Positions 45,216 to 53,280 of a DNA stretch of 64,000 nucleotides are shown one piece after another. The notes below the pieces were generated by a model. The model had not been told where the DNA came from. It searched no databases and was given only the letters and a program-made list of their open reading frames with translations. The stretch's first letter is position 1; each line of letters starts with the position of its first letter. The DNA lies in contig NZ_JAFBIQ010000012.1 of the NCBI RefSeq assembly GCF_021531315.1, positions 1 through 64,000 of the forward strand, given 5' to 3'. Made by a program: the position numbers and the translations under genes. Origin of the DNA: Oscillibacter valericigenes (GTDB lineage Bacteria > Bacillota > Clostridia > Oscillospirales > Oscillospiraceae).

Positions 45216-45245
45216 ATTATACCATACCTGTCAATAGCACAGCAA
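45216..45245 (-). promoter_or_regulatory. Sigma-A promoter of the DEAD-box gene
   Basis: Minus strand extended -10 TGGTATAAT (TATAAT at 45216-45221) with a TTGCTG -35 18 bp upstream (45240-45245). It overlaps the spoVAC terminator T-run. Confidence 0.65.
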
Positions 45246-45283
45246 AAAAAGAGGCCCCTCCCTGCGGGAGAGGCCCCCTCCGG
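45244..45283 (-). terminator. Terminator of spoVAC
   Basis: GC-rich imperfect hairpin (GAGGCCCCTCCC / GGGAGAGGCCCCCTC) followed by T7 on the minus strand. Confidence 0.75.
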
Positions 45284-45293
45284 CGCCGCGCCG

Positions 45294-45731
45294 CTATCCC
45301 AGCAGCATCAGCACCGCGCCGTACAGGGCGCTTGCGAGCGTGCCGAACACGATGACGGGCCCCGCGATGACGAACATCTTCGCCGCCATGCCGGTGACGA
45401 TGCCCTCCGCCCGAAAGTCGATTGCCGGCGAAACGACGGCGTTGGCAAAGCCCGTGATGGGCACGAGCGTGCCCGCGCCCGCGTAGCGGGCGAGCGAGTT
45501 GTAGAGGTTCAGCCCCGTGGCGAGCGCCGAGAGAAAGATGAGCGTGATCGAGGTCGCGGTGCCCGCGTCGGTTTTGTCGAGGCCGAGCGAGAGAAAGCCG
45601 TTCAGGATGAGCTGGCCGAGCACGCAGATCGCGCCGCCGACGAGGAAGGCCAGCGCCGTATCCTTTACGATCGGCGACTTCGGCGCCTTTTGCTTCACAT
45701 AGTCCTGATATTCCTGTGGCGTCATGTCCAT
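45294..45731 (-). CDS. spoVAC: Stage V sporulation protein AC
   Basis: 145 residues with about four hydrophobic segments. ALAFLVGGAICVLGQLI, SALATGLNLYNSLARYAGAGT and VPITGFANAVVSPAIDFRAEG match SpoVAC, a membrane component of the DPA channel made in the forespore. The usual neighbours spoVAD and spoVAE are absent here. AAGGAG is spaced 7 nt from the first ATG (45731). It depends functionally on DpaAB encoded 40 kb away. Confidence 0.93.
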   Translation of the reverse strand: MDMTPQEYQDYVKQKAPKSPIVKDTALAFLVGGAICVLGQLILNGFLSLGLDKTDAGTATSITLIFLSALATGLNLYNSLARYAGAGTLVPITGFANAVVSPAIDFRAEGIVTGMAAKMFVIAGPVIVFGTLASALYGAVLMLLG

Positions 45732-45783
45732 AAAACCACTCCTTTTGGCATAGCTTTGCCAATGAGAGCATTTTTATCCACCG

Positions 45784-45812
45784 TTGCCTTTATGCGCAAA
45801 ATACGCTAAAAT
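45784..45812 (+). promoter_or_regulatory. Likely sigma-A promoter of hemW
   Basis: TTGCCT (45784-45789), 17-bp spacer, TAAAAT (45807-45812), immediately before the hemW ribosome site. Confidence 0.6.
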
Positions 45813-45829
45813 AGGGGCGAGGTGATACC

Positions 45830-46939
45830 ATGCGCTCCTTGGGGCTTTACATTCACATTCCATTCTGCAGGGCGAAGTGCATCTACTGCGATTTTTACTC
45901 CCTGCCGCGCTCCGAAGCGCGCATGGAGGCTTATGTCTCCGCGCTCACGCGCCAGCTTGAGGCGTGGCGGGAGCGCGCGGCGGATCACAGCGTGGACAGC
46001 GTTTATTTCGGCGGCGGCACGCCGAGCTATCTCGGCTCAGAACGCCTGTGCCGCCTGCTGGAGGCAGTATTTCAAAACTATCGCATCGCGCCCGGCGCGG
46101 AGCTGACGCTCGAGGCCAATCCCGACAGTGCGCAGGACGCCGACGCCCTGCGGCGGCTGCGCGCGGCGGGCTTCACGCGTATCTCGCTCGGGATGCAGTC
46201 GGCGGACGACGCGGAGCTGCGGCGCATCGGGCGCGTCCACACGCACGCCGAGACCGTCCGTGCGGTGGAGAACGCCCGCGCGGCGGGCTTTGACGATCTG
46301 AGCCTTGACCTCATCTACGGCCTTCCCGAGCAGACAATGGAGCGCTGGCAGGCAAATCTTGCCGCGGCGTCCGCGCTCGCGCCCGCGCATCTCTCCTGCT
46401 ATGGGCTGAAGGTCGAGGAGGGCACGCCGCTCTTCGCGCGGCGTGGGCAGCTCCGTCTGCCGGACGACGATGCACAGGCAGAGATGTACCTCTATGCCGT
46501 CGATTTTTTGGCGCAGCAGGGCTATGAACAATATGAAATTTCCAACTTCTGCCGTTCGGGACGGTCGTCCCGCCACAACAGCCGCTACTGGGCGCTCTCG
46601 GAGTACCTCGGCTTCGGCCCCGGCGCGCACAGCGACTTTGGCGGCGAGCGCTTCGCGCTCGCGCGCGATCTGGACGCCTATCTTGCCGATAAAACCGTTT
46701 ATTCGGAAAAATCCGTCCCCTCTCCGCGTGAGCGGGAGGAAGAGCGCATCATGCTCGCGCTGCGCACAGTCCGCGGCATCGCGGCGGACACGCTGCCGAA
46801 GGCGGCACAGGAGGTCCTGCGGCGCTGCGAAGCACATGGCCTTGCGCGCCTGTCTGAGGGCTTTTACGCGCTCACGCCGCGCGGCTTTCTCGTCTCCAAT
46901 CCTATCATCGTGGAAATTTTGGAGGCGATGGGGCTTTGA
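45830..46939 (+). CDS. hemW: HemW-like radical SAM protein (heme chaperone family)
   Basis: 369 residues, the usual HemW length. The radical SAM cluster motif is Cys13-x3-Cys17-x2-Cys20 followed by F; SAM-binding GGGTPS, LEANPDSAQDADAL, RISLGMQSADDAELRRIGR and LIYGLPEQT follow. The HNSRYW and GPGAHS motifs mark the HemW/HemN C-terminal region. Formerly annotated as coproporphyrinogen dehydrogenase; HemW lacks that activity. GAGGTGA ahead of the ATG. Confidence 0.92.
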   Translation: MRSLGLYIHIPFCRAKCIYCDFYSLPRSEARMEAYVSALTRQLEAWRERAADHSVDSVYFGGGTPSYLGSERLCRLLEAVFQNYRIAPGAELTLEANPDSAQDADALRRLRAAGFTRISLGMQSADDAELRRIGRVHTHAETVRAVENARAAGFDDLSLDLIYGLPEQTMERWQANLAAASALAPAHLSCYGLKVEEGTPLFARRGQLRLPDDDAQAEMYLYAVDFLAQQGYEQYEISNFCRSGRSSRHNSRYWALSEYLGFGPGAHSDFGGERFALARDLDAYLADKTVYSEKSVPSPREREEERIMLALRTVRGIAADTLPKAAQEVLRRCEAHGLARLSEGFYALTPRGFLVSNPIIVEILEAMGL

Positions 46940-46966
46940 CGGAACTTTTTTCCGCCTTTCTTCGTC

Positions 46967-46995
46967 TTTACTTTTGGGAGTCTTTATGGTATAGT
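46967..46995 (+). promoter_or_regulatory. Promoter of the SLH surface protein gene
   Basis: TTTACT (46967-46972), 17-bp spacer, TATAGT (46990-46995), 45 bp before the ATG. Confidence 0.7.
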
Positions 46996-47040
46996 AATGT
47001 TATGTCAACTTTTGTGCCGTTTTTTACAAGGAGATCATTT

Positions 47041-49989
47041 ATGAAAGCACTATCGCGCAAGCTTCTTTCTCTGCTCTTGTCCTGCACGCTGCTGCTGACG
47101 CTCGCGCCGGCGGCGCTCGCCTCCGAGGCGCTGGGCGACGACCTTGACCTTCGCTCGACGACGCTCAGCCAGGGCACGGAGCTGGGCGAGGGCACCTTCT
47201 GGAGCAACGCCTTTTCCGACCTGCGGCAGGAGAATTACATCGTCTATACACCGAATACGGGCGTGACGCCCATTGTCACCTACGGTGACTACACCACCGC
47301 GACGAGCACGGTCTCCGCTGCCGCCAAGGCGCTGGAGGCGCAGGGGCTGCGCGTGGTCGCGGGCGTCAACGGCGACTACTACGACACGCTCAACGGCGCG
47401 CCGCTCGGCACGGTGATGACCGACGGCGTACTGCGCGTCGCCTCCACAAGCTACTATGCCATCGGCTTTCGCGCGGACGGCAGCTCCATCCTCGGCGCGC
47501 CGTCGCTGAAGCTCACGGCGCAGAGCGGAGAAACGGTCTTCCCCCTCGCCGCCGTCAATCAGGTGCGTTATTCCTACGGCGGCATCTATCTCTACACCCA
47601 TGATTTCAACGCCCGCCGCTCCACCGGCACCAATGCCGCGGGCCTCGATGTGGTCTGCTCGGTGGCCGAGGGCCGCTTGAGCATCGGCGACACGCTGACG
47701 CTCACGGTGGACGAGATCCTGCCCGAGGCGACGGACACTGTGATCGGCGAGGGCAAGTACATTCTGACCGCGAACCTTCTATCGGGCGAGGAAAATCTCG
47801 CGCCGCTGCGCGCACTCTCGGTCGGAGACACGCTGACGGTCAGCATCAGCGCGGCGGACGAGGGCTGGAACGACGTGGACTACATGATCGGTGCGCTCTA
47901 TCAGCTCGTTGAAAACGGCGCGGTCTGCGCGGGCCTTGCGGCGGGCGCAGCCCCGCGCACCGCCATCGGCCAGCGCGCCGACGGCAGCCTCGTGCTCTAC
48001 ACCATCGACGGGCGGCAGAAGGGCTATTCCATTGGCGCGAGCCTGACGCAGGTCGCCCAGCGCATGGTCGAGCTGGGCTGTGTGAGTGCGCTGAGCCTTG
48101 ACGGCGGCGGCTCGACCACCCTGTGCGTCACCCTGCCCGAGAGCAGCAGCGCCAGCGTCTACAACATTCCCTCCGAGGGGAGCCTGCGCGCCGTGACCAA
48201 TCATATCTTCCTCGTCGCGCCGTCTGCGGCGAGCGGTACGCTCGACCACATCTCCCTGCGCGCGGAGCGCTATCATGTTCTCGCGGGCGCACGGGTGAAA
48301 CTCTACGGTGCGGCGGTCGACACCAATTATCTTCCCATGAGCACGACGCTCTCCTACGCAAGCGACCGCGGCAGCGTGTCGCAGGATAAGGCGGGCGTGA
48401 CGCTCACCGCACCCACATCCGCCGGCACGGTGACGGTCGGCGCGAAGGCGGGGGGCAAGCACGCCACCGCCGAGCTCCGCGTCATCGCCTCGCCCGACAG
48501 CATCAAGCTCGGTAAGAACGGCACCCTCACGGAGCTGCGCGTCGCGCCCGGTCAGAGCGTGGATCTTTCCGTGCAGGCCTACAAGGATCACCTGCCCCTG
48601 CTCGCGCAGAACGACTGCTTTTCCTGGAGTGTGGACGGCGGCGTCGGCACGGTCGACGCGAACGGCAAGCTCACCGCCGCGGACCGCGCCGCCTACGGCT
48701 CTCTGACGGTCAAGGCGGGCGATACCACGCTCACCGTCCCCGTCTATGTCACCTCCGACCCGCTGGTGCTGCTCGACGGCTTTGAGGGCGAGCAGAGCGT
48801 CTTTACGCAAAATACCGACAAGAGCTTCGTGCGCTTCGGCGCCGCCTCTGCGCACTGGAGCTATGCCGCCGAGCAGGCCCCCGGCGGCGCGCAGGAGACC
48901 GTTCTGACTGTGGAGCAGAGCTACACCCTCCCCTCCGGCTATGAGTGCGTGACGCTTTGGGTCTACGGCGACGGGCAGGGCGAGAGGCTCGCCCTCATGA
49001 CCGACGCGGGCGAAACGAACGCCGCCGCGATCGACTTCACCGGCTGGCGGCAGCTCACCTTCCCGCTTCCGAGCAAGGCCACGAGCGTCATCGGCTTTGC
49101 CCTGCACGCGCCGTCGGCGCTGCGCGGCACGCTGTATCTCGATCAGCTCGTCGCGGCCCATGAGGGCATGAGCGATGCCGCTGCGCCCGAGCTCACGCTC
49201 GCCCTCTCCGAGGACGGCGCAGCGCTGACCGGCAAGGTGTTTGACGCTGTGGACGGCGCCAAGCTCCCCACGCTGCGCGTGACGCTTGACGGCAAGTCGC
49301 TCAGCTACACCTATGACCACCAAACCGGCGCGCTCCGCGCCGCGCTGCCCGCCGCGGACGGCAAGGCACACCGCGTTGCCGTTGTCGCCGGCGACGCGAG
49401 CGGCAACCTTGCCCGTGCCGGCATCGACCTTGTCCCGCAGGAGCTGGGCGCCGCCTTCGGCGACACGCTCGAGCACTGGTCCAATCCCGCGGTGAGCTTT
49501 CTGAAGGCGAACGGCGTCACCAACGGCGACGATCAGGGCAACTTCAACCCCGACAGTCCGATCAGCCGGCAGGAGTTCGCCGCGCTGCTGTGCCGTTGGC
49601 TCGCACCCGCGCAGGACTTCTCCACCGTTGAGCTGCCCTTCGCCGACAACGGCGACATCTCTGACTGGGCGAAGGACAGTGTGCGCGCCATGTATGCCCT
49701 CGGCGTAACGAAGGGCGGCTATGACGGCTACGGCAGGCCCTGCTTCTCCCCCAAGGCCACCATCAGCCGACAGGAGGCGCTGACGATGCTCGGCCGTCTG
49801 CTTGAGTTAGGCTACGCCTCCCCCGCGTGGAACTTTACCGACAGCGACGCCATTGCCGACTGGGCACGCGGCCACATCAACACGCTCTGCGCCATCGGCG
49901 CGATCTCCGGCTACGCCGACGGCGGCATCCACCCCACCGAGCCCATCACCCGCGCGCAGGTCGCCGCGATCCTCTTCAGCATGACATAA
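47041..49989 (+). CDS. Secreted phosphodiester glycosidase domain protein with SLH anchor
   Basis: 982 residues from the ATG at 47041 behind AAGGAGA; the open frame starts earlier without similarity. Signal peptide (LLSLLLSCTLLLTLAPAALA). Residues about 60-395 are a NAGPA-type phosphodiester glycosidase domain (VVAGVNGDYYDTLNGAPLG, RTAIGQRADGSLVLYTIDGR, SLDGGGSTTLCV). Then Ig-like and carbohydrate-binding-like beta domains. The last 170 residues are three SLH repeats (NPAVSFLKANGVTNGDDQGNF; KDSVRAMYALGVTKGG; RGHINTLCAIGAISGYADGG) anchoring it to the cell wall. May uncap N-acetylglucosamine-1-phosphodiesters on wall polymers. Confidence 0.88.
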   Translation: MKALSRKLLSLLLSCTLLLTLAPAALASEALGDDLDLRSTTLSQGTELGEGTFWSNAFSDLRQENYIVYTPNTGVTPIVTYGDYTTATSTVSAAAKALEAQGLRVVAGVNGDYYDTLNGAPLGTVMTDGVLRVASTSYYAIGFRADGSSILGAPSLKLTAQSGETVFPLAAVNQVRYSYGGIYLYTHDFNARRSTGTNAAGLDVVCSVAEGRLSIGDTLTLTVDEILPEATDTVIGEGKYILTANLLSGEENLAPLRALSVGDTLTVSISAADEGWNDVDYMIGALYQLVENGAVCAGLAAGAAPRTAIGQRADGSLVLYTIDGRQKGYSIGASLTQVAQRMVELGCVSALSLDGGGSTTLCVTLPESSSASVYNIPSEGSLRAVTNHIFLVAPSAASGTLDHISLRAERYHVLAGARVKLYGAAVDTNYLPMSTTLSYASDRGSVSQDKAGVTLTAPTSAGTVTVGAKAGGKHATAELRVIASPDSIKLGKNGTLTELRVAPGQSVDLSVQAYKDHLPLLAQNDCFSWSVDGGVGTVDANGKLTAADRAAYGSLTVKAGDTTLTVPVYVTSDPLVLLDGFEGEQSVFTQNTDKSFVRFGAASAHWSYAAEQAPGGAQETVLTVEQSYTLPSGYECVTLWVYGDGQGERLALMTDAGETNAAAIDFTGWRQLTFPLPSKATSVIGFALHAPSALRGTLYLDQLVAAHEGMSDAAAPELTLALSEDGAALTGKVFDAVDGAKLPTLRVTLDGKSLSYTYDHQTGALRAALPAADGKAHRVAVVAGDASGNLARAGIDLVPQELGAAFGDTLEHWSNPAVSFLKANGVTNGDDQGNFNPDSPISRQEFAALLCRWLAPAQDFSTVELPFADNGDISDWAKDSVRAMYALGVTKGGYDGYGRPCFSPKATISRQEALTMLGRLLELGYASPAWNFTDSDAIADWARGHINTLCAIGAISGYADGGIHPTEPITRAQVAAILFSMT

Positions 49990-49999
49990 AAAATGCAAG

Positions 50000-50092
50000 C
50001 AGCTCTTGCCGAACCCCGGCAAGAGCTGTCTGCGTGTTTGTGTGGAGAGCGTTTCCGCCCCTGGTATAGAAACCGCCTGCGGGCGGTTTTTA
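50000..50092 (+). terminator. Two hairpins after the SLH gene
   Basis: An 11-bp stem (50000-50010 / 50018-50028) with a weak T-tract and a second AACCGCC / GGCGGTT stem (50071-50077 / 50082-50088) followed by TTTTTAT. The second is the better terminator and faces the convergent response-regulator gene. Confidence 0.7.
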
Positions 50093-50097
50093 TCGTT

Positions 50098-50805
50098 TCA
50101 CTCGTTCTCGAGCATCCGATAGCCTACGCCGATCTCGGTAAAGATGTACTCGGGCGCGGCAGGATTTTTCTCGATCTTGCGGCGGATGTTCGCCATGTTC
50201 ACGCGCAGGATCTGATTGTCCGCCTTCGCCTTCGGCCCCCAGATCTCGCGGATGAGAAAGTCATAGGTCAGCACCTTTCCGGCGTATTTGCCCAAAAGCG
50301 CCACGATCTTGAACTCGTTGAGCGTGAGATGGACATCCTCGCCGCCGACAAGGACATGGTGCTTGTCGTAGTCGATGGTCAGGTCGCGCACGGTGTATTT
50401 GCCCGACTGCGCGATGGAGTCGTTATCGAGCGAGGTGCGCGTGTGGCGGATCGCCGTGCGGATGCGCGCGAGCAGCTCGCTCGTGCCGAAAGGCTTTTCG
50501 ATGTAATCGTCCGCGCCGAGGTCGAGCGCCGCGACCTTGTCGCCCTCGTGTGTGCGCGCGGAGACCACGATGACCGGCACATTTGACCAGGCACGCACCT
50601 GCTTGAGGACCTCCATCCCGTCCATATCCGGAAGGCCGAGGTCGAGAATGATCAGATCTGGACAGTGCGAAGAGATCATGGAGAGAGCCTCCTTCGCGCT
50701 GCCCGCCATGAGCGTATCAAAGCCGTTGGCGTTCAGGATCGTGGACATGAAATTCTTGATGTTCTGCTCGTCCTCAACGATCAGAACCTTATCTCTGATC
50801 TTCAT
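50098..50805 (-). CDS. kdpE: KdpE-like response regulator (OmpR family)
   Basis: 235 residues. Receiver domain with VEDEQN, phospho-Asp in LIILDLGLPDMDG, and the Lys of YIEKPFGTSELLARIR; C-terminal winged helix with LTLNEFKIVALLGKYAGKVLT and NIRRKIEKNPAAPEYIFTEIGVGYRM. Its start overlaps the kinase stop by 17 nt. No kdpFABC operon is in the window, so the regulated genes are elsewhere or differ. Confidence 0.9.
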   Translation of the reverse strand: MKIRDKVLIVEDEQNIKNFMSTILNANGFDTLMAGSAKEALSMISSHCPDLIILDLGLPDMDGMEVLKQVRAWSNVPVIVVSARTHEGDKVAALDLGADDYIEKPFGTSELLARIRTAIRHTRTSLDNDSIAQSGKYTVRDLTIDYDKHHVLVGGEDVHLTLNEFKIVALLGKYAGKVLTYDFLIREIWGPKAKADNQILRVNMANIRRKIEKNPAAPEYIFTEIGVGYRMLENE

Positions 50806-51910
50806 TTTCTTTTTCCTCCTTGATCGGCAGATAAAAGCGGAACTGCGCCCCGCCCTCCGGACGGTTCTCCGCGGTGATGCGGCCGCCGTGCGCCTTGACG
50901 ATCGTCTGGCAGACGGACAGGCCGATGCCCATATTTTTCTTCATATCAAAGCCGCCGCTCTTCTCGCCGTGGAGCGAGCCGTCAAAGAGCGTGGCGAGCT
51001 TCTCGCGCGGGATGCCGCAGCCGTCGTCGCTGACGGAAAAGCGGGCCTCGTCGCCGCATCGTTCCACGCTCAGCCACAGCCGCGTCACGCCCTCCCCGTG
51101 CAGCACCGCGTTTTCCATCAGGTTGAGGATCACCTGCTGGATGAGCGTCGCGTCCATCGGCACGAGCATGACCTCCTCCGGCACCTCGACCGTGATGCGG
51201 ACATTGCTCTTAAATCGCTTTTCAAACTTATGGACCGAGGCAGCGACGATCTCCTCCGCCGCCTCATACTCCTTGCTGATGGCCGTCTGCTCGCCGGAAA
51301 TGCGGGTGATGGAGAGCAGATTCTCGACCATGCGGATGAGCCACTGCGCGTCCTCATTGACATCGAGCAGCAGCTTTCTCTGCTGCTCGGCCGAGAGCGT
51401 GTCGCCGTTTTCCAATATGGCGGAGGTGTTGCCCACGATGCTCGTGAGCGGCGTGCGAATGTCGTGCGACATGGCGCGCAGCAGGTTGGCGCGCATCGCC
51501 TCGCGCTCGGCCTCCGTGCGCAGGCGCTCCTGCTTTTTGATCTTGGTGTTCATCGCGCTGATGATGAGCGACACCGCCAGCATCGACAAAAAGGTCAGCG
51601 GATAGCCGGTGAGCTTGAAGTTGAATGCCCAGAACGGATAGGTGAACACATAGTTGACGCAGATCACGCCGAACAGTGCGCTGAAAATGCCCCAAAAATA
51701 GCCGTCTGTGAAGCGGGAGATGAGCGACACTGCCAGCACGAAGATCAGCAGCGTGAAGCTGCCGTTCTCATCAATGCTGCGCAGCACGAAGCAGATGGCC
51801 GCGGCGACGGCGAGCAGCAGCACGGTGAACATCGCGCTTCTCAGCCAAATCGGTATTCCGCGCCACAGCTTTTCGCCCCATCGGGCAAGGCGTCCCAGCG
51901 GTTCCCTCAT
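50789..51910 (-). CDS. Short KdpD-like sensor histidine kinase
   Basis: 373 residues from the ATG at 51910 behind AAGGAG. Four membrane segments of DUF4118 type (residues about 20-120), then HisKA with AMSHDIRTPLTSIVGNTSAI and HATPase (NLMENAVLHGE, VSDDGCGIP, GIGLSVCQTIVKAHGG). It lacks the N-terminal KdpD/Usp cytoplasmic sensor of full-length KdpD (about 900 residues). Partner of the downstream KdpE-like regulator. Confidence 0.9.
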   Translation of the reverse strand: MREPLGRLARWGEKLWRGIPIWLRSAMFTVLLLAVAAAICFVLRSIDENGSFTLLIFVLAVSLISRFTDGYFWGIFSALFGVICVNYVFTYPFWAFNFKLTGYPLTFLSMLAVSLIISAMNTKIKKQERLRTEAEREAMRANLLRAMSHDIRTPLTSIVGNTSAILENGDTLSAEQQRKLLLDVNEDAQWLIRMVENLLSITRISGEQTAISKEYEAAEEIVAASVHKFEKRFKSNVRITVEVPEEVMLVPMDATLIQQVILNLMENAVLHGEGVTRLWLSVERCGDEARFSVSDDGCGIPREKLATLFDGSLHGEKSGGFDMKKNMGIGLSVCQTIVKAHGGRITAENRPEGGAQFRFYLPIKEEKENEDQR

Positions 51911-52032
51911 AAAAGACTCCTTCCCTGCCGCAGTTTCCTGTGGCCATTGTATCATATCCTCTGCTAATTATGTGCTAAGCTTTGCGATTTTGCAAGGTAT
52001 TTTTCATTTTTTCGGCACATTGGCGCATCGGC

Positions 52033-52077
52033 GGAGAAAAGCAGCGAAGGCGGCGCTTCGCGCCGCCTTCGCTGCTT
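52033..52077 (-). terminator. Perfect 18-bp hairpin terminator after the OadG-like gene
   Basis: Stem 52039-52056 / 52060-52077 with a 3-nt loop; the minus strand continues TTTTCTCC. The rest of the 51911-52127 gap holds only AT-rich upstream sequence of the kinase gene. Confidence 0.8.
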
Positions 52078-52127
52078 AAAAGGGAGAAGTGTGAATCTAT
52101 GGCGGGATGATAAGTATGCCCCTGTGC

Positions 52128-52409
52128 TCAGAGCTTGCGGATGTCGATCGCGCTCACGCGGGCGAGATCGAAGCCGGGCTCCTGCTGCAGCGCCGCGAGA
52201 ATGGCGATCTTGACCTCAGCGGTCAGGCCGTCCGCGGGAACGGCAGGGACGGCGGGCACGGGAGCCGCAGCCGCCTTGGGCGGCTCGGGCTTGGCGATCT
52301 TCTGCATGATCTTGCCCATGAGCATGGTCAGGAAGATGATGCAGATCAGGCCCACAAAGGTGGTGCCCATGCCCATCAGACACACAAACAGATTGGAAAC
52401 TTCATTCAT
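52128..52409 (-). CDS. OadG-like sodium-pump decarboxylase gamma/delta subunit, orphan
   Basis: 93 residues from the ATG at 52409; the ribosome site (GAGGAG) is 13 nt away. One membrane segment (LMGMGTTFVGLICIIFLTMLMG), then an Ala/Pro-rich hinge, and a C-terminal part ending AILAALQQEPGFDLARVSAIDIRKL. The GMGTTFVGL start is typical of OadG/MmdD, the small subunit that stabilises biotin-dependent Na+-pumping decarboxylases. No alpha, beta or biotin-carrier gene is adjacent. Confidence 0.75.
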   Translation of the reverse strand: MNEVSNLFVCLMGMGTTFVGLICIIFLTMLMGKIMQKIAKPEPPKAAAAPVPAVPAVPADGLTAEVKIAILAALQQEPGFDLARVSAIDIRKL

Positions 52410-52523
52410 TGGGGAACACGCTCCTCTTTTTGTCTTGGTGGTCCCCATTATACGTTTGCAAGTTTTCCTGCACAAGTGCTTTTCCGCTCTCTTCACAGCC
52501 TCTTTACGCTGTAAACTTTTCTC

Positions 52524-53222
52524 TTAACGAGCGGTTAACGGTCTCTCTTTCGTCAGCTCCACGACATGAACGACGCCGTCCGCAACGCGGAAACGCACCT
52601 CAAGGCCGGCAAAGGCCATGCCGTAGACGCGCTGCGGATCGTTTTGATAATGCGGGCGCGGGTCCTGTGCAAGAACTCCTGCAAGCGCGGCGCGCTTGTC
52701 CTTTGGCACACGCGCTAAAAGCGCCGGCGGGATCTCCACCGCCAGTTCGTCTCCGCGCTGCGGCGCGAAGCCGCCGCTCGCCTCTACCATACAGTCGGCG
52801 TAGGGAAGGTAGGGCTTGATGTCGTAGATGGGCGTACCGTCCATCAGGTCTGCGCCGGAAACGAGCAGCACGCTCCCCTCCGCCGTCCGCTCCACGCCCT
52901 CTAACTTCACGCAGGAGAGGCCGATGGCATTCGGGCGGAAGGGCGAGCGCGTTGCGAACACGCCCACACGCTCATTCCCGCCGAGGCGCGGCGGGCGCAC
53001 GGTGGGCGACCAGTCCTCGCGCACAGCCTCGGAGAACTGCCAGATGAGCCACAGGTGCGAAAAGCCCTCGATGCCGCGCAGGGCCTCGGGATCGCGGAAC
53101 TCCGGCTCGAACACGATGCGCGCCCGCAGGGCCTCCACCAGCCCGCTCTGGCGCGGCACGCCGAATTTTGTTTTGAAATCGCTGCGGATATGCGCGATGA
53201 CCTTGATCGTATGCCGTTCCAT
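52524..53222 (-). CDS. trmO: tRNA (m6t6A37) methyltransferase TrmO
   Basis: 232 residues. TsaA-like beta-barrel: IAHIRSDFKTKFGVPRQSGL, GFSHLWLIWQFSE, and VGVFATRSPFRPNAIGLS, the SAM-binding core. Methylates t6A at tRNA position 37. AGGAGGG precedes the ATG. Its promoter lies inside the terminator of the upstream DUF4914 gene. Confidence 0.92.
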   Translation of the reverse strand: MERHTIKVIAHIRSDFKTKFGVPRQSGLVEALRARIVFEPEFRDPEALRGIEGFSHLWLIWQFSEAVREDWSPTVRPPRLGGNERVGVFATRSPFRPNAIGLSCVKLEGVERTAEGSVLLVSGADLMDGTPIYDIKPYLPYADCMVEASGGFAPQRGDELAVEIPPALLARVPKDKRAALAGVLAQDPRPHYQNDPQRVYGMAFAGLEVRFRVADGVVHVVELTKERPLTAR

Positions 53223-53233
53223 ACCGCCCTCCT

Positions 53234-53269
53234 GAAAAAAACGCTGCGGCCATTATATCAGCCGCAGCG
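53234..53269 (-). terminator. Terminator of the DUF4914 gene
   Basis: CGCTGCGGC / GCCGCAGCG stem (53242-53250 / 53261-53269) with a 10-nt loop and T7 on the minus strand. Confidence 0.9.
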
Positions 53270-53280
53270 CATTTGTGCAA
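53252..53280 (-). promoter_or_regulatory. trmO promoter embedded in the preceding terminator
   Basis: Minus strand TTGCAC (53275-53280), 17-bp spacer, TATAAT (53252-53257). The -10 falls exactly in the terminator loop. Confidence 0.65.
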
